This document shows, one piece after another, positions 24,708 through 33,700 of a DNA stretch of 64,000 nucleotides. The notes below the pieces were generated by a model. The model did no database searches and was not told where the DNA came from. It saw only the letters and a list, made by a program, of their open reading frames with translations. Position 1 is the first letter of the stretch; every line of letters starts with the position of its first letter. Position numbers and translations under genes: made by a program. Source of the DNA: Actinospineispora spinosispora DSM 44797 (GTDB lineage Bacteria; Actinomycetota; Actinomycetes; Mycobacteriales; Pseudonocardiaceae); assembly GCF_000429025.1 (NCBI RefSeq), contig NZ_KE386834.1:336891-400890 (forward strand). Reading direction: 5' to 3'.

Positions 24708-25867
24708 CATCGGGGGTTCCCTCGCTGGCCGGGTTCACGGTCGGTGTCACAGCGGCCCGGCGGGCCGAGGAGCTGTGCGCACTGCTGGAACGGCGAGGCG
24801 CGACTGTCGTGCACGCGGCCGCGCTGCGTATCGTGCCGCTGCCGGACGACGCCGAGCTGGAAGCGGCCACGCGGTCGCTCGTGGCCCGCCCGCCGGACCT
24901 CGCGGTCGCCACCACCGGTATCGGCTTCCGCGGCTGGATCGAGGCGGCCGACGGCTGGGGCGTGGGGGAGGAACTGCTGGCCGCGCTCCGTCCGGCGACC
25001 GTGCTGTGCCGCGGCCCGAAGGCGCGAGGCGCGGTGCGCGCGGCCGGTCTGATCGACGCCTGGTCGCCGCCGTCCGAGTCGTCGGCGGAAGTGCTGGAAC
25101 ACCTACTGGACATGGGTGTGGACGGCAAACGGATCGCGGTGCAGCTGCACGGCGAGCCGCTGCCCGACGTGGTCGAGGCGCTGCGTTGCGCGGGCGCTGA
25201 GGTGGTCGAGGTCCCGGTGTACCGCTGGGTTCCGCCTGCCGACATCGCGCCGCTGGACCGGTTGATCGAGTCGGTGCTGCACGGGGGAGTGGACGCGCTG
25301 ACGTTCACCAGCGCGCCCGCCGCGGCGAGCATGCTGGCGAGGGCGACCGAGCTGGGTTGCGTCGACGAGCTGGTGACGGCGTTGCGCGGACCGGTGCTGG
25401 TCGTGTGCGTCGGACCGGTGACGGCGGCGCCGCTCCAGGCGCGCGACATCCCGACCGCCCAGCCGGAGCGGTCACGGCTGGGCGCGATGGTGCGGACGCT
25501 GGAGGCCGAGGCACCGAGGCTGGCGCGTTCGTACCCGGTCGCCGGGCACCGGCTGGAGCTGCGCGGACACGCCGCGCTCGTGAACGGGGAGCTGCGCACG
25601 GTCCCGCCGGCGGGTATGGCTCTCCTGCGTGCGCTGGCCCGCCGTCCCGGTCGGGTGGTCACCAGGGCCGAGCTGCTGCGCTGGCTGCCCGGCGGCGGCG
25701 ACGACGAACACGCCGTGGAGACCGCGATGGCCCGCCTCAGGTCGGCGCTGGGCGAGGCGAAGCTCGTGCAGACGGTCGTGAAACGCGGCTATCGCCTGGC
25801 ACTGGACCCCGGCGCCGCCCCCGCCGGCGGTCACTGCCTCTCCGGGGACAACCGCCTGTACGGCTAG
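24704..25867 (+). CDS. nnaR: Uroporphyrinogen-III synthase-like/winged-helix regulator (NnaR type)
   Basis: A 387-residue fusion. Residues 1-260 are a HemD-like domain (GFTVGVTAARRAEELCALLE, CRGPKARGAVRAAG, DALTFTSAPAAASML), and residues 285-372 an OmpR-type winged helix (LVNGELRTVPPAGMALL, VVTRAELLRWLPGG, VETAMARLRSALG, VVKRGYRL). In Streptomyces and mycobacteria such HemD-winged-helix proteins (NnaR, Rv0260c) co-activate nitrate/nitrite assimilation genes with GlnR. Its place as last gene of the nir operon fits that role. Sirohaem for NirB also derives from uroporphyrinogen III, so retained enzyme activity is conceivable but not shown. Confidence 0.87.
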   Translation: MTSGVPSLAGFTVGVTAARRAEELCALLERRGATVVHAAALRIVPLPDDAELEAATRSLVARPPDLAVATTGIGFRGWIEAADGWGVGEELLAALRPATVLCRGPKARGAVRAAGLIDAWSPPSESSAEVLEHLLDMGVDGKRIAVQLHGEPLPDVVEALRCAGAEVVEVPVYRWVPPADIAPLDRLIESVLHGGVDALTFTSAPAAASMLARATELGCVDELVTALRGPVLVVCVGPVTAAPLQARDIPTAQPERSRLGAMVRTLEAEAPRLARSYPVAGHRLELRGHAALVNGELRTVPPAGMALLRALARRPGRVVTRAELLRWLPGGGDDEHAVETAMARLRSALGEAKLVQTVVKRGYRLALDPGAAPAGGHCLSGDNRLYG

Positions 25868-26496
25868 TCCCGGCCCCTCTGGCGCCGAGCCGCCACCCGC
25901 CTCGCAGACCCAGCTGTCGCGTCGCAGACGCTGCAGCGTCTGCGACGCGACCCGAACCTCTGCGAGGAGCCACGGATGTGGCGGGTGGGGTGAGCGTGGG
26001 GTCTTCGCGAACTGTTGAGAACTCTTCCATCGTCCGGAATATCCAGACATCGAGTGGACTGAATTTGTAAAAGCAGTGTGAGGATCGCAGTCCATCGGCA
26101 CTCGAACGGCGGCGGGGCCGGGCGCTGTCGAACCGGCCGGAGCGTCCACACTTTTCTTAGCTCTAACGTAACGTTCGGTCCGGCCGCGTGATCGATTCCC
26201 GCAGACTGGGGCTAGGAGCATCTGCTAGCTAGATATATCGAACATTGCAGGTCATTGCCTATGTGCTGGGAAGACGTGGTCAGCGGTGTGGCAGACTCGG
26301 CTGGGTCGGAGCACGTTATGGCAAAGGTCTCGGGTTCACTCGTTCGGGGTGTAACAGATGGGACTGTCCTGGCGGTACTTCATATGGCAAACACGTGTTG
26401 TCTCGCGTACGGTTGCAGACACCCGTGGTGAATTGAGTGCACTGAGATGCTGGAGTCCCGGTGCACCGGACACTGATTGGTGAGGGCTGAGGGGCC
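25868..26496. other. 629-bp intergenic region with a relatively AT-rich leader
   Basis: The first 100 bases hold a family A palindrome. From about 26020 to 26490 the GC content drops (AATTTGTAAAAGC at 26061, TAGCTAGATATATCGAAC at 26227), which is unusual here and fits a long promoter/leader for the repetitive membrane protein. Short frames inside lack ribosome-binding sites. No riboswitch class or tRNA was recognised. Confidence 0.5.
25901..25966. repeat. Palindromic intergenic repeat family A, copy 4
   Basis: The core 25916-25951 is a perfect 36-nt palindrome (18 bp per arm, centred on CTGCAG), flanked by CTCGCAGACC and CCTCTGCGAG. It follows the nnaR-type gene and could terminate the nir operon. 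Confidence 0.85.
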
Positions 26497-29400
26497 ATGA
26501 GTAGCTCGGATCAGGTGTGCGCACTGCCCGGTTGTTCCAACCTGATCGAGGAGATCCCCGGCCGGCCGGTCCGCCGGTACTGCTGCTCGGACCACCGCAC
26601 CGAAGCCAGGAAGATCCGGCTCGGCCAAGCACGTCGCGACTCCGAGGCCATGGCCGGCTGGGTCGCGGCCGAGTCGCCGGAGCCTGCCGAGCCGGTCGCT
26701 CCCGCCGAGTTCGTGCCCACCGACTTCGTGCCCACCGACTTCGTGCGAGGCGGCAACGCCGCCGAGGTCACCGGCCCCGTGCGGTCGCCGTACCAGCGCC
26801 CGGAGCCGGGCGAGGCGGCCGCGGTGTTCGAGCCACTGCCCGAGGCCAACTACGCGGAACGCCGGCCTTCGGAGTCCTACTCGCCGCTGCCGTCAGAGCC
26901 CCCTCTCTCCGACGGATGGGCCGCCGACGCCGGCCCGACCGACTCCTACCGGCGCCTGGTGCCGGACCCGCGCAGCGTGCGCCGCTCCCGCAAGCGTTCG
27001 GGCAAGGCCCGGATCAGCGAGGCGTTGCTGGGTGGCGCCCACAACGAGGCGCCGGCGCGGCCGGTGCGCCCGCAGCTACCCGACTGGCGTCAGCCGCCGG
27101 TGACCACGTTCGACGAAGGCCCCGCCGGTTCCGAGTCGTGGTGGCCGACCTTCTCCGCGCCGCCGCCGACGGATGTCGCGGCCGCGAAGACCCGTCGCAA
27201 GCGCAAGGAGGCCGCGCAGCTGGCCCGGCGCAGGGCGGTCGCCGTCCTCGGGGCGTTCGGCATCCTGGCCGGCGGCGGTGGCTTCGTCGCCACCACCAGC
27301 GGAAACGGCCAGCCGATCGCGGCGCAGCCGCTCCAGCAGAACCAGCCCGGTCTGGGTGCCGCGCCGAAGGTCGACCTCGTCGCATGGGCGACCCAGGCGC
27401 GCGAGGCGTTGAGCTCGGTCAACCAGCAGCTCGATCTGATCGCCAAGACCGAACAGATGTGGGCGCAGGACCCCATGTCGACGACGTTCGGCAACACACT
27501 GGAGCCGCTGCGCGCGCTTGCCGCCCGCAAGGACGCCCTCCAGCAGCAGAAGGCGGAGCTGCAGACGCAGCTCGACCGCTACCAGAAGCTCAACCAGGCC
27601 AGCAGCGACCTCGCGGCCGCACAGCAGCAGCTCGCCGCGCTCGACAGCCAGCTGCAGTCGGTCCCGCCGAGCACGGACCCCGCGCAGCAGTCGAGCCGGG
27701 CCCAGCTGGTCCAGCAGTGGCAGGCGGCGGTGAGCCACCGTGATGCCAAGCAGCAGGAACTCGCGGCGCTGCAGCCCACGGTCGACACCGCGGTGTCCGC
27801 GCCACTGCCGGCCGACGCCCCGGACCGGACCACCTCGGTCGTGCAGTCCGTGGTCGGTCTCACCGAGAGCCATGACCCGGCAGCGGCCCAGGGCGGCGCC
27901 CCCGGCCAGGCTCCCGACGCGGGATCCGCTCCGCTCGCACAGGGCGCGCCGCAGGCAACGGACCAGACAGGCGGCCAGGTGCTGGCTCAGGCACCGAGCC
28001 AGGCGGTGAGCGACGTCGGCGGCGCGGTCGGCAACACCGCGTCGCAGGTGGCCGACACCGGCGGTGGCGTCGTGCAGCAGGCCGGTGGCGCGGTCCAGGA
28101 CGTCGGCGGTGCCGTCGACGACACCGCGGGCAGCGTCGGTGGCGCGGTGCAGGACGTCGGGGGCTCACTCGGCGGCGCGGACGACGCCGAGCAGGACACG
28201 ACCGTCCCGGCCCAGGAGACCGAGCCGTCCGATGTCGTGCCCGGCGAGCAGGTCGGCGTGACCCCGCCCGGGCAGACGGTCACTCCGCCTGGACAGGTCG
28301 TGACTCCGCCTGGGCAGGTCGTGACTCCGCCTGGGCAGGTCGTGACTCCGCCTGGGCAGACCGAGGTCCCCGACCAGCCCCAGGCGCCCACGGACGAGCA
28401 GACGCAGGCTGTCATGTCGTGGCTGGCGAACTTCGCCCAGCACGGCATCACGGACGCGCTGGCGCCCGGCGCAACCGGGGGTGCCGTCGGGCAGGCCATC
28501 AGCACCGCGGTCGGTCAGGCGCTGCAGAACGCGAACACGTCGGCTCCCACCCAGGTTCAGCAGGCCGCGGCGACCACGACGGCCCCGCAGTCCGCCAAGC
28601 AGGTCCAGCAGGCTGTCGACCAGGTCATCGGGAAGGCGCTGCAGGCCGCTGACCAGGCCAGCGGTCAGGCGCCCACTCAGGTCGCGGGGCAGATTCAGCA
28701 GGCCGTTCAGAGCGCCACTCAGCAGGCGCTGCAGGCCGCGAAGCAGTCCGGCGGGCCGGCGTCGAGCCAGCTCGCCGGTCAAATCCAGCAGGCCGTCGAC
28801 AAGGCCATCGGGCAGGCGCTGGACGCCGCCGACAAGCCTGCCAACCAGGTCTCCGGTCCGGTCGCTGCCACGACCGCCGGCCAGACCGCCACCCAGCTCG
28901 CCTCGCAGATTCGGCAGACCGTCGACTCGATGACCGGTGAGGCGTTGCGGAAGGCAGGGGCGGCGTCCGCCCAGGCGCCCGCTGAGCTGGCCGGTCAGAT
29001 CACTCGGGCTGTCGGCGAAGCGACCGGCAAGGCGTTGTCCGGCGCCGTGCCGGGGCAGGTCGCCGCTCAGGTGCAGCAGGCCGTGAGCACGGCCGGCGGC
29101 AAGCTCGACGCCGATCTGTCCGGCCAGATCCAGCGCGCCGTGGACACGGCCACCGATCAGGCCCTCGCGTCCGCCGACAAGGCGGGACAGCAGACCGCCA
29201 CCGATCTCGCCGCGCGGGTCGAGCAGGCGGTGGGGAAGGCGACCAGCCAGATTCAGCGGGCCGCGCAGCAGACGGGCGGCCAGGTGCCCGACGGTCTGGC
29301 CGGCCGCATCCAGCAGGCCGTGCAGAACGCGACGGACCAGGCACAGCAGGCGGCGGGCAGCGGACAGAGCGCGCAGAAGGTCCAGCAGGCCGTGCACAAG

Positions 29401-30324
29401 GCCGTCGGCACCGCGCTCTCCACCGCACGCGTCGCGGGCGAGCAGGCCTCGTCGCACGCAGTGCAGCAGGTCGCGCAGCAGGCCCAGCAAGCGGTGCGGG
29501 ACGCGGGCAACACGCCAGGGGTCGAGCTCGCCGGTCACATCGAGCAGATCGCGCAGAAGTCGGTCGGCCAGGCTCAGCAGAACGCGGACAAGGCGGTCAG
29601 CCAGGCCAAGCAGAGCGCGGACCGGGCGGTCAGCCAGGCGGCCAAGGACACGAAGCAGCTGGTGACGCAGGCCAGGCAGACGGCCGACAAGGCAGTGACC
29701 TCGGCAGGCAAGGCAGCGGACAAGGCGGTGTCCGACGCGAACAAGGCGGTGGCGGCCGCGAACAAGACCGCGTCGGAGGCGGGCAAGGGCGCGGCGCAGA
29801 CGGCGCGTCGTGGCGCGGCCGACAGCGCCTCGGCCGCGCAGTCGTTCGGGAAGGCCGTACGGTCCGCCGCGGCGAAGGCCGGCTCAACCGAGCGCTCCAG
29901 CACCTCGACCAGGTCCGAGGCGAAGCCGAAGTCCGAGAAGAAGTCCTCGGACGGAAACGGGTCGGTCGTGAACAGCGTGAAGACCAACAAGTACCGCTCC
30001 TCCAGCGACTCGGGCAGCCGAGCGTCCGCGGGAAGGGGCAAGAGCTACGGCAGTTCCTCGAACGAGTCCACGTCGTCTCGTCGGAGCAGCTCGTCCAGCC
30101 GCGGCTCGTCGAGCGACAGCTCGAGCGGCAGCAGCCACAAGAGCAGTAGCGGCAGTAGCCACAAGAGCAGCAGCGGTGGCAGCCACAAGAGCAGCAGCGG
30201 TGGCAGCCACAAGAGCAGCAGCGGTGGCAGCCACAAGAGCAGCAGCGGTGGCAGCCACAAGAGCAGCGGCGGCGGTAGCAAGGGTGGCGGCCACGGTGGC
30301 GGCGGCGGGGGCAAGGGCAAGTAG
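26497..30324 (+). CDS. Giant repetitive single-pass membrane protein (1275 aa) with N-terminal Cys/His motif
   Basis: Not recognised. Residues 8-33 carry a possible zinc site (Cys8, Cys13, Cys29/Cys30, His33). A Pro/Glu-rich segment follows, then a basic stretch and a single transmembrane helix at about 243-262 (VAVLGAFGILAGGGGFVATTS), so most of the protein should be outside. A Gln-rich coiled region (280-440) is followed by Gly/Val/Asp-rich repeats, five TPPGQVV-type units (about 588-624), about eleven approximately 30-residue Ala/Gln helices around an LAGQIQQAVDKA motif (about 700-1035), Lys/Ala helices (DKAVSQAKQSADRAVSQ), and a Ser/His/Lys tail ending in GGGGGGKGK. Resembles a surface stalk or envelope-spanning scaffold; function unknown. 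Confidence 0.75.
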   Translation: MSSSDQVCALPGCSNLIEEIPGRPVRRYCCSDHRTEARKIRLGQARRDSEAMAGWVAAESPEPAEPVAPAEFVPTDFVPTDFVRGGNAAEVTGPVRSPYQRPEPGEAAAVFEPLPEANYAERRPSESYSPLPSEPPLSDGWAADAGPTDSYRRLVPDPRSVRRSRKRSGKARISEALLGGAHNEAPARPVRPQLPDWRQPPVTTFDEGPAGSESWWPTFSAPPPTDVAAAKTRRKRKEAAQLARRRAVAVLGAFGILAGGGGFVATTSGNGQPIAAQPLQQNQPGLGAAPKVDLVAWATQAREALSSVNQQLDLIAKTEQMWAQDPMSTTFGNTLEPLRALAARKDALQQQKAELQTQLDRYQKLNQASSDLAAAQQQLAALDSQLQSVPPSTDPAQQSSRAQLVQQWQAAVSHRDAKQQELAALQPTVDTAVSAPLPADAPDRTTSVVQSVVGLTESHDPAAAQGGAPGQAPDAGSAPLAQGAPQATDQTGGQVLAQAPSQAVSDVGGAVGNTASQVADTGGGVVQQAGGAVQDVGGAVDDTAGSVGGAVQDVGGSLGGADDAEQDTTVPAQETEPSDVVPGEQVGVTPPGQTVTPPGQVVTPPGQVVTPPGQVVTPPGQTEVPDQPQAPTDEQTQAVMSWLANFAQHGITDALAPGATGGAVGQAISTAVGQALQNANTSAPTQVQQAAATTTAPQSAKQVQQAVDQVIGKALQAADQASGQAPTQVAGQIQQAVQSATQQALQAAKQSGGPASSQLAGQIQQAVDKAIGQALDAADKPANQVSGPVAATTAGQTATQLASQIRQTVDSMTGEALRKAGAASAQAPAELAGQITRAVGEATGKALSGAVPGQVAAQVQQAVSTAGGKLDADLSGQIQRAVDTATDQALASADKAGQQTATDLAARVEQAVGKATSQIQRAAQQTGGQVPDGLAGRIQQAVQNATDQAQQAAGSGQSAQKVQQAVHKAVGTALSTARVAGEQASSHAVQQVAQQAQQAVRDAGNTPGVELAGHIEQIAQKSVGQAQQNADKAVSQAKQSADRAVSQAAKDTKQLVTQARQTADKAVTSAGKAADKAVSDANKAVAAANKTASEAGKGAAQTARRGAADSASAAQSFGKAVRSAAAKAGSTERSSTSTRSEAKPKSEKKSSDGNGSVVNSVKTNKYRSSSDSGSRASAGRGKSYGSSSNESTSSRRSSSSSRGSSSDSSSGSSHKSSSGSSHKSSSGGSHKSSSGGSHKSSSGGSHKSSSGGSHKSSGGGSKGGGHGGGGGGKGK
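28264..28362 (+). repeat. 21-nt tandem repeats encoding TPPGQVV
   Basis: Units of the type ACTCCGCCTGGGCAGGTCGTG repeat about five times, the middle ones nearly identical at DNA level. The sequence identity suggests recent expansion within the giant membrane protein gene. Confidence 0.8.
30130..30270 (+). repeat. 18-21-nt tandem repeats encoding SSSGGSHK
   Basis: AGCAGCGGTGGCAGCCACAA is repeated six or more times nearly perfectly, encoding the Ser/Gly/His/Lys tail of the giant protein. Copy number is likely to vary between strains. Confidence 0.85.
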
Positions 30325-30333
30325 ACAGCGAGT

Positions 30334-30393
30334 CACAGACCGTCGGTACCCGCACAGAGGGCCCAGACTCTGTGCGGGTACCGACGGTCTGTG
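30334..30393. terminator. Perfect 26-bp hairpin between convergent genes
   Basis: The arms 30334-30359 and 30368-30393 are exact reverse complements around an 8-nt loop. It ends 4 nt before the ATL stop codon and 10 nt after the giant-gene stop, so it probably terminates both transcripts. Confidence 0.85.
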
Positions 30394-30397
30394 CGGG

Positions 30398-30673
30398 TTA
30401 CCGGGAGTCGCGGCGGACCCGGCCGTTGACCACGTCGACGCCCTCCGCGCGTAGCCGCGCGGACTGTTCCTCGACCAGGTGCGGCGCGAAGCTGCCGTCA
30501 GCCCGGTGTACGCGGTGCCACGGCAGGTCCTGGCCGTCCTCGGACAGCAGCCGTCCCACCTGCCGCGCCGAGGGCAGGCCCGCCCGCGCGGCGACCTCGC
30601 CGTAGCTGAGCGTGGTCCCCGGCGGGATCGCCAGGATGAGTTCACGTACCCGGTCGGCGGTCTGTTCGTCCAC
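30398..30673 (-). CDS. Alkyltransferase-like protein (ATL, MGMT DNA-binding fold; Rv3204-like)
   Basis: A 91-residue protein equal to the C-terminal DNA-binding domain of O6-alkylguanine-DNA alkyltransferase. The active-site PCHRV is replaced by PWHRV (residues 51-55), the hallmark of ATL proteins, which bind O6-alkylguanine and hand it to nucleotide excision repair instead of dealkylating. The winged helix (LSYGEVAARAGLPSARQVGRLL) is intact. GTG 30673 is chosen from the family N-terminus. It is divergent from adnA, the same neighbour as in M. tuberculosis (Rv3204/Rv3202c, as remembered). Confidence 0.92.
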   Translation of the reverse strand: MDEQTADRVRELILAIPPGTTLSYGEVAARAGLPSARQVGRLLSEDGQDLPWHRVHRADGSFAPHLVEEQSARLRAEGVDVVNGRVRRDSR

Positions 30674-30751
30674 AGCGGCATTCTCCCCCGCGCGCGGATC
30701 CGCGTCAGCCATCCGGGGTTGCCGCCGAGGCTGTCGCCGGGTCGTGGTTCC

Positions 30752-33700
30752 ATGCCGGACGTGACCCGTCCACTGCTGGTCCGAGCGCCCACCCCGGTCC
30801 GAGGGGAACCACGCTGGGACGACTCCGCGCGCGCGGTGCTGAGGCACGAGTCGGGTCTGCTGCGGGTACTCGGTGGCCCGGGTACCGGGAAGACGTCGTT
30901 GCTGGTGGAGTCGGTGCGCAGGCGCATCATGGCGGGCGCCGACCCGGAGCGGCTGTTGGTACTGGTCGGCAGCCGCAGGGCTGGTGTCGAGCTGCGGGAG
31001 CGCATCGGTGCTCTGGTCAGTGCGGATCGTGCCGCGCAGGGCAGCGACGCCGGTTTCGGGACGATCCGCGAGCCGCTCGTGCGCACCGTGCACTCGTACG
31101 CGTTCGGGCTGCTGCGGTTGCACGCGGCGCGGATCGGCGATCCGCCGCCCCGGCTGCTCGCCGGTCCGGAGCAGGACGCCGTGGTCCGGGAGCTGCTGGC
31201 CGGTGAGGCGGCGGGTGATGTGCCGGGCTCGGGGTGGCCGGAGCGGTTGCTGCCCGCGTTGGACGTCCCCGGGTTCGCCGCCGAGCTGCGTGAGCTGCTG
31301 TTGCGTGCCGCCGAACGTGGGCTCGGCCCGTACGAGCTCGCCGAGCTCGGTGCCCGGCTGGACATGCCGGAGTGGGTCGCGGCCGGCCGGTTCTTCCTCA
31401 CCTACGAGCAGGTGAACCTGCTGCGTGGCGCGGCGGGTATCGAGTCGGCGAGGGCCGCCGCGCCCGCGCTGGACGCCGCCGAGCTGGTCGCCACGGCGCT
31501 CGACGTGCTGACCACGGACCCCGAGCTGCTGGCGGCGGAGCGTGAACGGGTCCGGCACCTGTTCACCGACGACGCGCAGGACCTCGATCCGCAGCAGATG
31601 CAGCTGGTGACCCTGCTCGGCTCGACGGCGCGGACGTTCGTGCTCGCCGGTGACCCCGATCAGGCCGTGCTCGGCTTTCGCGGCGCGGACCCGAGCGCGC
31701 TGCGCGACGCCGACCCCGGCGGCGACCGGACCGTCGTGCTCACCTCGGACCATCGGGCCGCGCCCGCGTTGTGCCGGGCGACGGCACGGCTCGCGGCACG
31801 GTTGCCGGGTGCGGGTCCGGCGAGGGCCCGGACGTCGGTCGTGGACAGCGCGGTGGGTGAGGGCACGGTGTCGGTCGAGGTGTTCGCCTCCTCGGCGCAG
31901 GAGGCGGGTTGGGTCGCGGACCGGCTGCGGCGCGCGCACCTGAGCGACGGTGTGCCGTGGTCGGAGATGGCGGTGCTGGTGCGGTCGACGACGCGTTCGC
32001 TGCCCGCGTTGCGCCGCGCGATGCTGGCGGCGGGTGTCCCGATGGCGGTTCCCGGCGACCAGCTCCCGTTGGGCCGCCAACCCGCGGTGGTGCCCCTGCT
32101 GCTCCTCCTGCGCGCGGCCGCCGACCCCGAAGATCTGGACGCCGACGCCGCGCTGGCCCTCCTGAGCTCCCCCCTAGGGGCGGCGGACCCCCTGAGGCTG
32201 CGCCGCCTGAGAAGGGGCCTCCTGCGCCTGCACGCGGCGGCAACCCCCCCAACCACGACCACGACCACGACCGGACCGAAGCCGAGCGAGGACCCGGAAG
32301 ACCCCGGCCCCCAGGAGCCACCCCCCGACGACCCGATGCCGGAGGACTGGGACCTGGACGACCCAGGCCCGGATGAGCCGGACCTGGAAGAGCCGCCCCC
32401 GGAGGGTGTGCTGAAACCCCCGACTCGGGGTGCTGAAACCCCCGACTCGCGGGGGGTTGACCCGGGCGAACAAGACCGGCCGATGGTGCCGACGTCGGAA
32501 CCGGACCAGGGCGAAGCCGGCTCCGCGAGTCTCCGAAGGAGTTCCGGCGAAGGCCGGCGCAGTGAATGTCCGCACCCAGAGTCGCCAACTAGTACGGCGG
32601 CTCCCCAGGTGAGCACAAGCGCGCGCCCGGGCGACGAAGGAGCCTTGTTTTCTGAGGGGGCCCCCGACCGCGAAGCGGAGGGGGTCCGCGAAGAAAACTC
32701 CGCGCGAAACAGGCCAGAAGATTCAGACACCCTCCTGGTCCAGGCGCTGCGCGACGGCGCGTACGGCAATCCCGACCCGCTGGCGGCGCTGCCGCCGAAG
32801 GACACGGCGGCGCTGCGCAAGGTCGCCGAGCTGCTGGGGCTGGCGCGGGCGGCGGACGAGCGTGGCGCGAGCGCCGAGGAGGTCCTCTGGCAGGTCTGGC
32901 AGGCCAGCGGCCTGGCGACCAAGTGGGCGGCGGCGAGCAGCTATCCGGGGCCGGTGGGGGCGCAGGCCGACCGGGATTTGGACGCGGTGGTGGCGTTGTT
33001 CGAGGCGGCCGCCCGCTACACCGACCGGATGCCGGGTGGTGGTGACATCGCCGGGTTCGTCCAGTACATCGCGGACCAGCGGATTCCGGGTGACAGTCTG
33101 GCGCCGAGGGCCCCGAAGGGTGAGTCGGTCGCGGTGCTGACCGCGCACGCCGCGCGCGGGAGGCAGTGGCGGGTCGTCGCGGTCGCGGCCGTGCAGGAGG
33201 GCAGCTGGCCCGACCCGAGGCTGCGCGGCACGTTGCTGGGTGTGGAGCGGCTGGTGGACGCGATGGCCGGCATCGGGCTGGATCCGACGTTCGACGGGCG
33301 GCCCGGTGAGGTGCTGCGTGACCAGCAGCTGTCCCGGGTGGCGCCGCTGCTGGCCGAGGAGCGCAGGCTGTTCTATCTGGCGTGCAGCAGGGCGAGCGAG
33401 CGGTTGTACGTGTCCGGCGTGCGGGGTGAGGACGAGCAGCCCTCGCGTTTCCTCGACGAGCTCGATCCGGAGCCGACGGACGCCGAACCGGATGCGCCCA
33501 GACCGGTGACGAAGCCGCCGAGGGCGCTGATCCTCGCGGAGCTGGTCGGTGAGCTGCGCAGGGCGGCGTGCACGCCGCCGGAGGACTCACCTCCGGGGCG
33601 CGCCGAGCGCGCCGCCCGGCAGTTGGCCAGGCTGGCGGCGGCCGGGGTTCGTGGCGCGCACCCCGACGACTGGTACGGCCTGGCCCCGACGTCGACGGAC

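Noticed and set aside
26160..26496. c-di-AMP or other riboswitch in the leader of the giant gene
   Set aside because: I could not match any known riboswitch consensus by eye; a covariance search would be needed.
28165..29538. Long minus-strand Leu/Arg-rich frame inside the giant protein gene
   Set aside because: It mirrors the Ala/Gln repeat codons; there is no ribosome-binding site or independent motif.
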